Part shown: one piece after another, positions 21,254 through 29,634 of the stretch
Layout: each line of letters starts with the position of its first letter
Numbering within the stretch: the first letter of the stretch is position 1
Origin: DASVEE01 sp036380735
GTDB taxonomy: Bacteria; Acidobacteriota; Thermoanaerobaculia; Gp7-AA8
NCBI GenBank assembly: GCA_036380735.1
Contig: DASVEE010000066.1
Coordinates: 40,028-104,027 of the forward strand
Length of the DNA stretch: 64,000 bases
Reading direction: 5' to 3'
Notes under the pieces: model-generated
The model's database searches: none
What the model saw: the letters and a program-made list of their open reading frames with translations, nothing else
Told to the model about the DNA's origin: nothing
Made by a program: the position numbers and the translations under genes

Positions 21254-21372
21254 CGTTGCACTCCATTGCTCGAACAGATGCCGGGCCCATCTGGACAGAG
21301 GAATCCATTTAGCAGTGGAGTTAGCAACCCGCGCGCCATGACGGGTTTTCTGACGGAGGAAACGCCGCTACG

Positions 21373-21957
21373 TCACTCTTTCAGTTCCACATTCCAGTAC
21401 GCCTCATCCAGGAAGTTCTTCCAGATTTCGGGGTACGTGCGGCCCTGCAGGCGGTGCAGCGGGTGCCAGCGCGGGCGCACCGGCTGGCGGATCAGGCGGA
21501 TCTCCGATTCGCCGAGGAGCTTGTTGCCTTTGCGGACGTTGCAGGGGAGGCAGGCGCAGACGACGTTCTCCCACGTCGACTTGCCGCCGCGGGAGATCGG
21601 AATCACGTGGTCGAGCGAAAGCTCCGAGGACGGAAACTTGCGCCCGCAGTACTGGCAGCGGTTCTGGTCGCGCAGATAGATGTTGCCGCGCGAGAACTTC
21701 ACTTCCTGCCGCGGGAGCCGGTCGAACGACAGGAGCTGCACGACGTGCGGGATCCTGATGTTGCGGCTGGGAGTGACCACGTAGTGTTCGTGGGGCTGGG
21801 CCGGGACGTCTGCCCAGTTCACGAAATCGTAGGTGCGGTACTCGGAGTCGACCGCACGGACCTGTCCTTTGTACAGGAGCGTCAGTGCGCGTCGCACCGA
21901 CGTGATCTGCACCGCCTGGAACACCCGGTTCAAAACCAGAACGTGCCCGTCGAGCAT
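21373..21957 (-). CDS. HNH endonuclease family protein
   Basis: 194 residues from ATG 21957 with AAGGAG before it. The HNH core is complete: CQYCGRKF, then ELSLDHVIPISRGG, then NVVCACLPCNVRKGNK, giving two zinc-knuckle Cys pairs around the DH motif. The N-terminal LVLNRVFQAVQITSVRRALTLL is typical of the McrA-like solo HNH family found in many free-living bacteria. Role in DNA repair or restriction is not settled. Confidence 0.88.
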   Translation of the reverse strand: MLDGHVLVLNRVFQAVQITSVRRALTLLYKGQVRAVDSEYRTYDFVNWADVPAQPHEHYVVTPSRNIRIPHVVQLLSFDRLPRQEVKFSRGNIYLRDQNRCQYCGRKFPSSELSLDHVIPISRGGKSTWENVVCACLPCNVRKGNKLLGESEIRLIRQPVRPRWHPLHRLQGRTYPEIWKNFLDEAYWNVELKE

Positions 21958-22128
21958 GGGTCTCCTTCGATTCCGCGCTCCATGATACACGACCGCTTTA
22001 GCCGATCTGAGCACCGATCTTGCCAATCTCCTTGAGTTGCGACATAGTTATGCGCCAAGACGCAGAAAACGTGAGACGCTTCGCGCGTACGGCGCCGGGC
22101 GTTGAAGGGTGTGTTTTCGGGAGGCTTT

Positions 22129-23634
22129 ATGCGCGTTAGGTCACGGGTCGCTCTGGTCTTTCTCCTCGCTGTTGTCGTTTCGTTCCCGGCTTCCGCCGAT
22201 CACTTCACGGGTGAATGCCCGCTGTCGCTCGTCGCTACTGACGACCGTCCCAGCGACTTCGCTCTGTCGCCGCACGGGGTCTTCCGCTCCGGCAACCTCG
22301 TGTACGTCCTCGCGGGCCAGAGGCTGACGACCTACAACGTCACCGACATCGGTGACCTGCAGGCCGCACGCGAAGACGTCATCGGCTCGATGGGGTCGCG
22401 CGAGACCGAAGGCGGCGCCGCGTTCTCCAACGGCTACCTCTACGTATCGGGTGAGGCGGGGCTCGAGATCTACGACCTCCGCAACACGCGCGGCGGCGGC
22501 ACGGCCCCGGTCCTCGTTTCGAGGACGCGCGGCCTGCACTACCGCCGCCTGGCCATCAACGGCGATCTGCTCGCGGGTCTCTACCCGATCATGGATCTGC
22601 CGTGCGTGCCGACGAACAACCCGCCGTGCACGAACCAGGTCGACCTCTACAACATCGCCAATCGCAACAGCCCGAGCTTCATCAGCTCGATCCGCGCCCA
22701 GACGCGCGGCCACGTCGCGTACAACGACATCGCCTTCAACTTCGGCTATCTCGTCGTCACCGGTGAGACCGGCACTTTCGCCTTCAACGTCACCGACCCG
22801 AGCACACCGAGCCTCGCCGGCACGCTGGTCCGTCCGGGCCACTTCCTCGTGAGCAATGGCGCCAACCTGATCGGTGTCGGCCGCGATCGCGAGATCATCG
22901 TCGGCAGCCTGAACAGCCTCGGGGCCATGACGGCCTCCTTCCTCTTCTCGATCCCGCAATACCTCCAGATCGATCGCGCCAACCCGATTGCCTTCTCGCG
23001 CAACGCCTGGTTCGACGACAACAACAACCGCCTGATCACGCTCGTCAACGAGATCGATCCGCACACGCGCAAGCCGTCGCGCACGATCGCTTTCGACGTG
23101 TTCGACTGGTCGCTCCCGCAGTTCGAGGGCTCCGTCGAGCGCTTCTACGAGGACGTTTCCGAGGTCACGCCGGACGAGGTGAAGTACAACCCGGTCGCGA
23201 TCGGGCCGTACGTCTACACCGTCGGCGAGTCCAGCGGCCTCCAGACCTGGGGCTCGTGCGGTCAGGTCATCGGACGCATCGAGTTCGAGAACCCCGCGCA
23301 GCAGCTTCCGTGCGGCGGCGGCGCCGAGCTTCACGGCTGGGTGACGGGTACGCAGAAGATCGCCAACGTCGAGATCTTCCTCGACGGCGGACTCCTCGGC
23401 ACCGCCATCATCCGCGGCACCCGCAGCGACATCTTCTCCCGCACGCCCGTCATGTCGTGGCACCTCGAGAATGTGAACCTCGACGCGACTCCGCGCGGCG
23501 AGCACGTCCTCCGCGCCGTCGGCACCGACGCCCTGGGCAACCGCCGCCAGTTCGCCAGCCAGCGTGTCTTCTTCAATGGACCGGGCCAGAACTGCAACAG
23601 CGTCGGACGCCGCCGCGCCATCCGCGGCCGCTGA
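22129..23634 (+). CDS. Secreted beta-propeller (LVIVD-like) protein with C-terminal Ig-like domain
   Basis: 501 residues with a signal peptide (FLLAVVVSFPASADH). The body has repeated short blades (LTTYNVTDIGD, LEIYDLRN, VDLYNIANRNSPSFISSI, TFAFNVTDPSTPSLAG) typical of LVIVD/choice-of-anchor propellers. The last 120 residues form a separate beta domain (AELHGWVTGTQKIANVEIFL). GGGAGG four bases before the ATG decides the start. Probably cell-surface or periplasmic; ligand unknown. An intrinsic terminator follows. Confidence 0.78.
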   Translation: MRVRSRVALVFLLAVVVSFPASADHFTGECPLSLVATDDRPSDFALSPHGVFRSGNLVYVLAGQRLTTYNVTDIGDLQAAREDVIGSMGSRETEGGAAFSNGYLYVSGEAGLEIYDLRNTRGGGTAPVLVSRTRGLHYRRLAINGDLLAGLYPIMDLPCVPTNNPPCTNQVDLYNIANRNSPSFISSIRAQTRGHVAYNDIAFNFGYLVVTGETGTFAFNVTDPSTPSLAGTLVRPGHFLVSNGANLIGVGRDREIIVGSLNSLGAMTASFLFSIPQYLQIDRANPIAFSRNAWFDDNNNRLITLVNEIDPHTRKPSRTIAFDVFDWSLPQFEGSVERFYEDVSEVTPDEVKYNPVAIGPYVYTVGESSGLQTWGSCGQVIGRIEFENPAQQLPCGGGAELHGWVTGTQKIANVEIFLDGGLLGTAIIRGTRSDIFSRTPVMSWHLENVNLDATPRGEHVLRAVGTDALGNRRQFASQRVFFNGPGQNCNSVGRRRAIRGR

Positions 23635-23652
23635 TCCCAATCACCAGCAACG

Positions 23653-23680
23653 AAAAAGGCCGGCGAAAGCCGGCCTTTTT
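23653..23680 (+). terminator. Intrinsic terminator of the propeller gene
   Basis: GGCCGGC/GCCGGCC stem (23658-23664 and 23669-23675), GAAA tetraloop, A5 before and T5 after. It lies 18 nt past the stop and directly before a nonamer array, so here termination does not depend on the array. Confidence 0.85.
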
Positions 23681-23685
23681 GTTTT

Positions 23686-23866
23686 GGGGAACGATGGGAC
23701 AAATGGGACTAATGGGACCAATAGGACCGATGGGACCCACCCACCCGGTTCCGCCAGACTCTTCGCCATGCGACTCCCGGTGTCCCATAGGTCCCATTCG
23801 TCCCATAGGTCCCATTCATCCCATAGGTCCCATTCGTCCTACAGGTCCTATTCGTCCTATCGTCCC
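23686..23866. repeat. Nonamer inverted-arm array (copy N8)
   Basis: Edge GGGGAACGATGGGAC, left arm with NN = AA, TA, CA, CG, centre of about 45 bp, then a long right arm of nine or more units. The right arm runs through the pyrF stop codon (23857-23859). Confidence 0.9.
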
Positions 23867-24561
23867 ACCATCTCTTCGACAATCCGCAGCGCCGCCTCGC
23901 GGCGATCGGCAGCCGCGGTGATCGGCCGCCCCACTACGATGTAGCTGGCGCCCGCCGCCACCGCCTGACGCGGCGTCATCATCCGGCGCTGGTCTCCGGC
24001 ATCGGCGCCCGCGGGGCGAATCCCCGGCGTCAGGATCACGAAGTCGTCGCCACACGCCTCGCGGATCGCGGCAATCTCCAGCGGCGAGGCCACCACGCCG
24101 CGCAGCCCCGATTCCTGCGCCAGCCGCGCGAGACGCACCGCGTTGTCGAGCGGTGCTCCGCCGAAGCCGATCGCGGCCAGCTCCAGCTCGTCGAGGCTCG
24201 TCAGCACCGTGACGCCGAGGACGAGGACAGCGTCGTGGGCGCAGGCGCGGAGCATGGCCGGGCCGCCTCCGGTGTGCACCGTCAGCATCGCCGCGCCCAG
24301 CGCCGCCGCTTCCGCGACGGCATGCTGCGCAGTGTTCGGGATGTCGTGGATCTTCAGGTCGAGGAACACGCGCTCGCCGCGCGAGACCACCTCGCGCACG
24401 ATCGACGGGCCGTTGGCGATGAACGCCTGCAGCCCCAGCTTGAACACGCCGGCGATGCCATGCAGCTCGTCGACGAGGCGGAGAATCTCGTCGCGGGAGG
24501 AAAGATCGACGGCGACGACCAGCCGCTCGTCAGGGCGCATCTCATATTGATTGGCTTGCAT
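23857..24561 (-). CDS. pyrF: Orotidine 5'-phosphate decarboxylase
   Basis: Last step of UMP synthesis. 234 residues, group I type. The catalytic DLKIHDIPNT (the K and the two D residues) is intact, as are VAVDLSSRDE at the N-terminus and ILTPGIRPAGADAGDQRR near the C-terminus. The TAG stop comes from the nonamer array. It is divergent from polX with 26 bases between starts. Confidence 0.95.
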   Translation of the reverse strand: MQANQYEMRPDERLVVAVDLSSRDEILRLVDELHGIAGVFKLGLQAFIANGPSIVREVVSRGERVFLDLKIHDIPNTAQHAVAEAAALGAAMLTVHTGGGPAMLRACAHDAVLVLGVTVLTSLDELELAAIGFGGAPLDNAVRLARLAQESGLRGVVASPLEIAAIREACGDDFVILTPGIRPAGADAGDQRRMMTPRQAVAAGASYIVVGRPITAAADRREAALRIVEEMVGR

Positions 24562-24587
24562 CGCGCGACATCATAATCTTCACCGCG

Positions 24588-26261
24588 ATGGACAAATGGA
24601 CCGTAGCCCGGACGCTCGACGAGATCTCCCGGTACATCGAGCTCAGTGACCCGAACAAGTTCAAGGCCCGCGCGTTCGAGCGCGCTGCCCGCGCCGTGGA
24701 AGGCCTCGTCGACGACGACATGAATCGCGTTGTCGACAGCGGACGCCTCACCGGCGTCTCCGGCATCGGCAAGGCCACGAGCGAAGTGATCGTGGAGCTC
24801 GTCCGCACCGGCACGTCGCGCTATCTCGAGGAGCTGCGCGCCCAGTATCCCCCCGGCATCTTCGAGCTCCTCCGCGTCCCCGGCCTCGGGATCAAGAAGA
24901 TCGCCCTGCTCCACGAGACGATGGGCATCGGCAGCCTCGACGAGCTCGAAGCCGCCGGCCGCGAAGGGAAGCTGGCGAAGCTGAAGGGCTTCGGCAAGAA
25001 GACGGAAGAGAAGATCCTCGAAGGGATCGCCTTCGCCCGGAAGCGCGAGTCGCAGCATCTGCTGCCCGTCGGCATCGAGGTCGGCGAGCTCGTACGCGAG
25101 CGCCTGGCCGATCTCGACGCGGTCGTCGACGCCGAGGTGTCGGGCAGCGTGCGGCGTCGGCTCGAGGTGATTCGCAACGTGAACATCGTCATCGCCACGA
25201 AGCAACGCGAAGACGTGTTGCGCGCGCTCCCGTCGCTCGCGGCGAATCTGGAGATGCTCGACGACGACACCGCGAAAGGGCTCGTGCGCAACGAAGTGGA
25301 AGTGCTCTTCCATCTCACCGAGCCGGCGTCGTTCGGCACGACGCTGCTGCGTACGACCGGCAGCAAGGAGTTCGTCGAGGCGTTGGAGACGAAAGCCGAG
25401 AAGCTGCCGAAGGCGCGCACCGAAGCGGATGTCTTCGAGAAGGTGGACATCCCGTGGCTGGAGCCGGAGCGCCGCGAGACCGCCGACGACCTCAAACGGA
25501 AGAAGCGGACGAAGCTCGTGCACGTCGACGACCTCCGCGGCACGTTCCACGTCCATACCACGTTCTCCGACGGGCGCAACACGGTGCAGGAGATGCTCAG
25601 CGCCGCGCGCGACCGCGGCATGCAGTACGTCGGCCTCTCCGACCACTCGAAAGCCGCGTACTACGCCGGCGGCCTCACCGAAGCGCAACTCGAGGAGCAG
25701 CACGCGGAGATCGCGCGGCAGGAGCCGGCCGTTGCGCCGATGCGCGTGTTCCGCGGCACCGAAGCGGACATCCTCCCGAACGGCACGATGGACTACGGCA
25801 AGAAGACGCTCGCGAAGTTCGACTTCGTCATCGCCTCGATTCACTCCAGCTTCCAGATGCCGAAGGACGAGATGACCGCGCGCATCCTCAGCGCGCTCGA
25901 CGATCCGCACGTCACGATCCTCGGGCACCTCACCGGGCGCCGGCTGCTCTCGCGCGAAGGTTACGGCGTCGACTTCGACGCCATCTTCGAGCGCGCGGCG
26001 GAGCGCGGCGTCATGATCGAGATCAACGGCAATCCGCAGCGGCTCGACGTCGACTGGCGCTGGCTGCCGCGCGCCGTCGACCGCGGCGTGATGCTCTGCA
26101 TCAATCCCGACGCGCACTCCATCGGCGAGTACAACGCGCTGATCACCGGCACGTGGGTGGCACGCAAAGCCGGTCTGTCACCGAAGCACATCTTCAACAC
26201 ACGCGGTGTCGAGGAAGTCGAAGAGTGGTTCGCGAAACGTAAAGAGATGGCCGCCGGCTGA
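24588..26261 (+). CDS. DNA polymerase X family protein with PHP domain; polymerase aspartates replaced
   Basis: 557 residues, the normal bacterial PolX layout: HhH region (about 45-130), palm domain (about 150-310), C-terminal PHP phosphoesterase (from about 318). The PHP metal ligands look intact (HVH at 321-323, SDHSKAAY, IASIHSSF, GHLTGR, NPDAHS). In the palm, the catalytic D-x-D after GSxRR is replaced by Asn197-Val-Asn199 (SGSVRRRLEVIRNVNIVIAT). Nucleotidyl transfer should therefore be lost, leaving 3'-5' exonuclease or AP-endonuclease activity of the PHP domain. CATAAT ten bases before the ATG suggests a leaderless message. Confidence 0.92.
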   Translation: MDKWTVARTLDEISRYIELSDPNKFKARAFERAARAVEGLVDDDMNRVVDSGRLTGVSGIGKATSEVIVELVRTGTSRYLEELRAQYPPGIFELLRVPGLGIKKIALLHETMGIGSLDELEAAGREGKLAKLKGFGKKTEEKILEGIAFARKRESQHLLPVGIEVGELVRERLADLDAVVDAEVSGSVRRRLEVIRNVNIVIATKQREDVLRALPSLAANLEMLDDDTAKGLVRNEVEVLFHLTEPASFGTTLLRTTGSKEFVEALETKAEKLPKARTEADVFEKVDIPWLEPERRETADDLKRKKRTKLVHVDDLRGTFHVHTTFSDGRNTVQEMLSAARDRGMQYVGLSDHSKAAYYAGGLTEAQLEEQHAEIARQEPAVAPMRVFRGTEADILPNGTMDYGKKTLAKFDFVIASIHSSFQMPKDEMTARILSALDDPHVTILGHLTGRRLLSREGYGVDFDAIFERAAERGVMIEINGNPQRLDVDWRWLPRAVDRGVMLCINPDAHSIGEYNALITGTWVARKAGLSPKHIFNTRGVEEVEEWFAKRKEMAAG

Positions 26262-26314
26262 CGCTTTCCGAACGCCCCCGCAAAAGCGCAATTTTCCGAT
26301 AACGCATGCAGCTC

Positions 26315-26334
26315 CACGCAACCCAGGTTGCGTG
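26315..26334 (+). promoter_or_regulatory. 20-nt perfect palindrome before a ribosome site
   Basis: CACGCAACC-CA-GGTTGCGTG lies directly before CAAGGAGG of the next gene. It could be a protein operator, or in RNA a 7-8 bp hairpin next to the ribosome site. Which one cannot be told from sequence. Confidence 0.4.
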
Positions 26335-26346
26335 CAAGGAGGCTGT

Positions 26347-27303
26347 ATGAAATTCAAATCGGTCGTTGTTGCAGTCGCTGTTGCAGTCGTCGCTCCTCTC
26401 TCCGCTTTCGCCGCACAAAGCTTCACTTCCGCTGCCCAGATGACGAAGTCGGGCAGCAACGTCATCTCTTCCGGCCAGGCGTGGTGCCGTGACAGCGTCA
26501 CCGGCGCGATCCTGACCAACTGCTCGTTCAGCGTCAGCCACGCGCTGGTGGAAGTCACGCCGGGCGGCGGCTCGTTCCCTCCGATCCGGGTCGTCTCTCC
26601 CGCGACCGGACAGTACAACGCGTCGATCGATCCGTATCCGGCGACCGACAACAAGTGCTACCACACGCTGATCGAGGTCTATAACTCGAGCGGGTTCCGC
26701 GTGAGCGTGGCCCAGTCGAGCCAGGTCTGCCACAACCTGGAGAAGCCGGTCATCGAGATCCCGAAGGAGAACTGCCCCATCGTCCTCGACCTCGGCGACT
26801 CCGGTCTCGACCTCGGCTCCATCGACGCGCCGGTCGCCTTCGACCTCGACGCCGACGGCCAGCGCGAGCTGCTGTCGTGGACCGCGGCGCAGAGCGAAGA
26901 CGCGCTGCTCGCGTTCGACCGCAACGGCAACGGCACCATCGACGACGGCCAGGAGCTGTTCGGCTGGGCCACGAAGCTCGCCTCGGGCGCCAACGCGGAA
27001 GTCGGCTACGCGGCCCTCGCGGAGCTCGACGCCAACGGTGACGGCGTGGTCGACGCGTCGGACGCGGCGTTCGCCCAGCTCCGCGCCTGGGTCGACACGA
27101 ACCACGACGGCGTCTCTCAGGCGGCCGAGCTGAAGTCGCTGGCGAGCGTCGGCATCATCGCCCTCGAGTACGACTACAAGGAGAGCGAGCGCCACGACCA
27201 GGACGGCAACCAGCTCCGCTACCGCGCCCGCGGCTGGGCCGCCAACCCCGCCGGCAACGTCCGCGCGATCACCACGTACGACGTGATCTTCGACGGCCGG
27301 TAA
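26347..27303 (+). CDS. Secreted protein with EF-hand/dockerin-like calcium motifs
   Basis: 318 residues with a clear signal peptide (VVVAVAVAVVAPLSAFAAQ). The C-terminal half has acidic loops that fit calcium binding: DRNGNGTIDDGQELFG, DANGDGVVDASDAAF and DTNHDGVSQAAELKSL. Sequences of this form occur in bacterial EF-hand and in VCBS/RTX-adjacent proteins. The N-terminal half (about 25-130, two or more Cys pairs) is unknown. AAGGAGG before the ATG gives a confident start. Confidence 0.8.
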   Translation: MKFKSVVVAVAVAVVAPLSAFAAQSFTSAAQMTKSGSNVISSGQAWCRDSVTGAILTNCSFSVSHALVEVTPGGGSFPPIRVVSPATGQYNASIDPYPATDNKCYHTLIEVYNSSGFRVSVAQSSQVCHNLEKPVIEIPKENCPIVLDLGDSGLDLGSIDAPVAFDLDADGQRELLSWTAAQSEDALLAFDRNGNGTIDDGQELFGWATKLASGANAEVGYAALAELDANGDGVVDASDAAFAQLRAWVDTNHDGVSQAAELKSLASVGIIALEYDYKESERHDQDGNQLRYRARGWAANPAGNVRAITTYDVIFDGR

Positions 27304-27325
27304 GGCACAAGGAAGTTGTTTCACG

Positions 27326-27355
27326 GAAGCCGGCGCAAGCCGGCTTCTATGTTTT
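27326..27355 (+). terminator. Probable intrinsic terminator
   Basis: GAAGCCGGC/GCCGGCTTC, 9-bp stem closed by a GCAA tetraloop, followed by TATGTTTT. The T tract is interrupted, so efficiency is uncertain. 22 nt past the stop of the EF-hand-like gene. Confidence 0.65.
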
Positions 27356-27360
27356 GCGGC

Positions 27361-27545
27361 GGGGAACGATGGGACGAATGGGACAGATGGGACTCGGGTG
27401 GGAGGGTCCCATCGGTCCTATTGGTCCCATCTGGCGTGCGCGCCGACGATGCCGTCGTTCAGCCCAACCAGGACGACCGGCAACTCAAGCGCGGGACTCG
27501 TCCATCCGTCCTATCGGTCCCATTCGTCCCATTCGTCCTATCGCC
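27361..27545. repeat. Nonamer inverted-arm array (copy N9)
   Basis: Edge GGGGAACGATGGGAC, short left arm (GA, AG), right-arm words already at 27409-27431 and again at 27499-27541 after a unique stretch (27432-27498). The copy looks like two right arms around an insertion. Between convergent genes. Confidence 0.85.
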
Positions 27546-27560
27546 ATCCCATCGACACAC

Positions 27561-27600
27561 AAAAAAAGACGCGGCGCAGAGGTGAGCGATCTGCGCCGCG
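27561..27600 (-). terminator. Intrinsic terminator of the sigma/anti-sigma/secretin-domain operon
   Basis: CGCGGCGCAGA/TCTGCGCCGCG, 11-bp stem, followed on the minus strand by TCT7 (A7 at 27561-27567). Ends 28 nt beyond the stop of the 27628-28311 gene. Confidence 0.85.
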
Positions 27601-27627
27601 CCGAAGTGTGGAGAGACTTGCGCTTCT

Positions 27628-28311
27628 TCAGCGCCGGGCCGTGATCACGATCATCAGTGCCCGCTGGCTTTCCGGAGCCTTTGCCGCACCGATGATCAAC
27701 TGCTGTCCAAGCTTGAGATTCAGGGTCGACTTGTGAAGCTGAGTGAGCTGGTCATTTTCCAGTTTCGAGATGCGGAGGTCCGACACCTTGATCGTGTTGC
27801 TCGCGGCGTCATACTCACCGAGCCGGAACTCGGCGCGATATTTGTCCATGTCGATCTGACCCGGCTCTCCTTCGCGCCCGAGGAAGCTGGCTTCGCCGAG
27901 CTCCTCGAAGGCGTTGTAGCGCATCATGGAGAGCTTCGAGGCGATGTCCTTCATGTCGTCCGCGATGCGCGGCGCCTGCTCGGGCTTCACTCGCGACGCG
28001 GCGACCAGCCGGATCTCGAGGTTGAAGTTCTGCGCGGGCGTGTCGAAGGCGGCGATCGCCGCGGCGATGGCTTTGAGGTTCTCCGGACGGTCCGTCACGC
28101 TCAGGGAGTTCGTCGACGGCTGCAGCGAGATCGACCCCTCGGCGCTCACCAGGTTCTTGATGGCCGCGGCGGCCTTTTCGGCTGCCTTGTGCCGGAACTG
28201 GAACGCGCGCACGGTGAGCGTCTTCTCGGCCGGCGGCTCCGCGAACGCGGTTCCGCAGACGAAAGTCATGGCCAGGAGCAGTCCGGTGATTCGCTTCAAC
28301 GTCAACGTCAT
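27628..28311 (-). CDS. Secreted protein with secretin N-domain-like fold
   Basis: 227 residues with a signal peptide (LLLAMTFVCGTAFAEP). The segment KTLTVRAFQFRHKAAEKAAA through LSVTDRPENLKAIAAAIAAFD has the layout of the secretin/T3S short (N1/NolW) domain, without the beta-barrel. The second half carries an unusual beta domain (AEFRLGEYDAASNTIKVSDL). The start overlaps the anti-sigma stop as ATGA, so it is the third gene of a sigma operon and probably periplasmic. Confidence 0.75.
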   Translation of the reverse strand: MTLTLKRITGLLLAMTFVCGTAFAEPPAEKTLTVRAFQFRHKAAEKAAAAIKNLVSAEGSISLQPSTNSLSVTDRPENLKAIAAAIAAFDTPAQNFNLEIRLVAASRVKPEQAPRIADDMKDIASKLSMMRYNAFEELGEASFLGREGEPGQIDMDKYRAEFRLGEYDAASNTIKVSDLRISKLENDQLTQLHKSTLNLKLGQQLIIGAAKAPESQRALMIVITARR

Positions 28312-28853
28312 AAGTCCGCCGGGAGGTCTTCGTCGAAGATCATGACGATCTGCGTGTCGGCGGTCTCGGCCGGCACTTCGACGATGGTTGCATTGTTGGA
28401 GTCGTACCGCTCGATGGCCGGTTGCGAAACGAGCGCCACCGAAGTGGTGGCGGCCGGACGCAGCATGGCGACCGTCGGGATGTGAACGCCCTGGCTGGAG
28501 GCCGGGGCGCGGAAGTAGAACATGGTGGCGCCGGAGATCGCCCCCGTCAGCGTCGCGGCGATGGCGAGCCGGCGGGTCCACGTCAGCACCGGGGTCAGCA
28601 CCGGCCGCGCAGGATGGCTGTCGACGGTCGCCTCGGCCTCGCGGACGCGAACCTGGCGCATGACGTCGTCGACGAAGGCATCGACACCGCCCGGCGGCAC
28701 CATCTCCTCCACGCCGATGGCGCGGAAGATGACGTCCGGATCGATGCCGGCCGCGTGGTCGAGGCAGGCATCGCAGGCGCGGAGATGCTCGAGCACCTTC
28801 GCGTCATCCGTGGCGGGGACGAAGCGGGAGCGGAAGGCGTCGCAGCCGATCAT
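28308..28853 (-). CDS. Anti-sigma factor with zinc-finger-like N-terminus and one membrane span
   Basis: 181 residues from ATG 28853. The N-terminal GCDAFRSRF...HLRACDACLDHA provides the Cys, H-x3-C-x2-C pattern of anti-sigma zinc fingers. One membrane span (about 93-113, RLAIAATLTGAISGATMFYF) and a periplasmic tail follow. ATGA overlaps on both sides couple it to the sigma factor before and the secretin-domain gene after. GGAGG precedes the start. Confidence 0.82.
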   Translation of the reverse strand: MIGCDAFRSRFVPATDDAKVLEHLRACDACLDHAAGIDPDVIFRAIGVEEMVPPGGVDAFVDDVMRQVRVREAEATVDSHPARPVLTPVLTWTRRLAIAATLTGAISGATMFYFRAPASSQGVHIPTVAMLRPAATTSVALVSQPAIERYDSNNATIVEVPAETADTQIVMIFDEDLPADL

Positions 28854-29467
28854 CGCGCCCTCCACAACTGCGCGTACTCGGGGTAGCGCTTCTGAAGCTG
28901 CTGCTGCATGAGTTTCCGGGCGTTGAACAGGTGGTTACGGACGGTCGATTCGCGGCAGCCGAGGATCTTGGCGATCTCGGCGGACGGCAGATCGTCCATC
29001 TGGTTCATGACGAAGATCGTCTTCTGCTTGGGCGAGAGGACGGAGGAGACGTCCTCGAACACACCCTCGATCTCCTTGCGCTGCACGATGACACCCTGTT
29101 CGGCGTCGGCGGAGGTGCGCACGAGACGGAGGTTGGAGTTCACCGCGTTCTCGCGCGACTGCTTGTTGCGCATGAAGTCGATGGCCACGTTCGTCACCAT
29201 CCGGTACAGCCAGGTGTCGAACGCGTAGGAAGGATCGTACTTTTCGAGGTTTTCCCACAGCTTCAGGAAAACGAGCTGGGAGATGTCTTTCGCGTCTTCG
29301 GCGTTGCCGATGATGCGATAGCAGAGGGCGTACACCTTGGACGTCTTGCGTCGAACGAGCTGTTCGAACGCATCGGAGTCCCCCTCGCGAATCGTCTGGA
29401 CAAGCTGGCGATCGTCGGGCTCAGGTGCCGGTGTAGTCGGGGTCATCAGGCGCAATTCCGCGGCCAT
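28850..29467 (-). CDS. ECF-type RNA polymerase sigma factor
   Basis: 205 residues if started at ATG 29467; a second ATG seven codons later is equally possible, as neither has a good ribosome site. Region 2: NAEDAKDISQLVFLKLWENLEKYDP and FDTWLYRMVTNVAIDFMRNK. Region 4: VSSVLSPKQKTIFVMNQMDDLPSAEIAKILGCRESTVRNHLFNARKLM. First gene of a three-gene operon with its anti-sigma factor. Confidence 0.92.
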   Translation of the reverse strand: MAAELRLMTPTTPAPEPDDRQLVQTIREGDSDAFEQLVRRKTSKVYALCYRIIGNAEDAKDISQLVFLKLWENLEKYDPSYAFDTWLYRMVTNVAIDFMRNKQSRENAVNSNLRLVRTSADAEQGVIVQRKEIEGVFEDVSSVLSPKQKTIFVMNQMDDLPSAEIAKILGCRESTVRNHLFNARKLMQQQLQKRYPEYAQLWRAR

Positions 29468-29523
29468 TGTGAAGCTAAGTACGGTGGCTCGTCCGGGAAC
29501 GTCTAGGCGAGGTCGCCACTTCC

Positions 29524-29608
29524 CGGGCAGTTTTCGGTTGTCGGTTTTTGGTTTTCGGTGGGGGCGGGACCGAAAACCAAAAACCAAAAACCGAAAACTG
29601 CCCCCGCC
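29524..29608. repeat. Heptamer inverted-arm array, CGGTTKT type (copy H4)
   Basis: Nearly perfect hairpin: GGGCAGTTTTCGGTTGTCGG... and ...ACCGAAAACTGCCC with only a GTGGGGGCGGGAC centre. Located between divergent sigma and purD genes; the purD -10 box follows within 12 bases. Confidence 0.88.
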
Positions 29609-29634
29609 GGGTGGCAGGGTACAATCCCCGGAAC

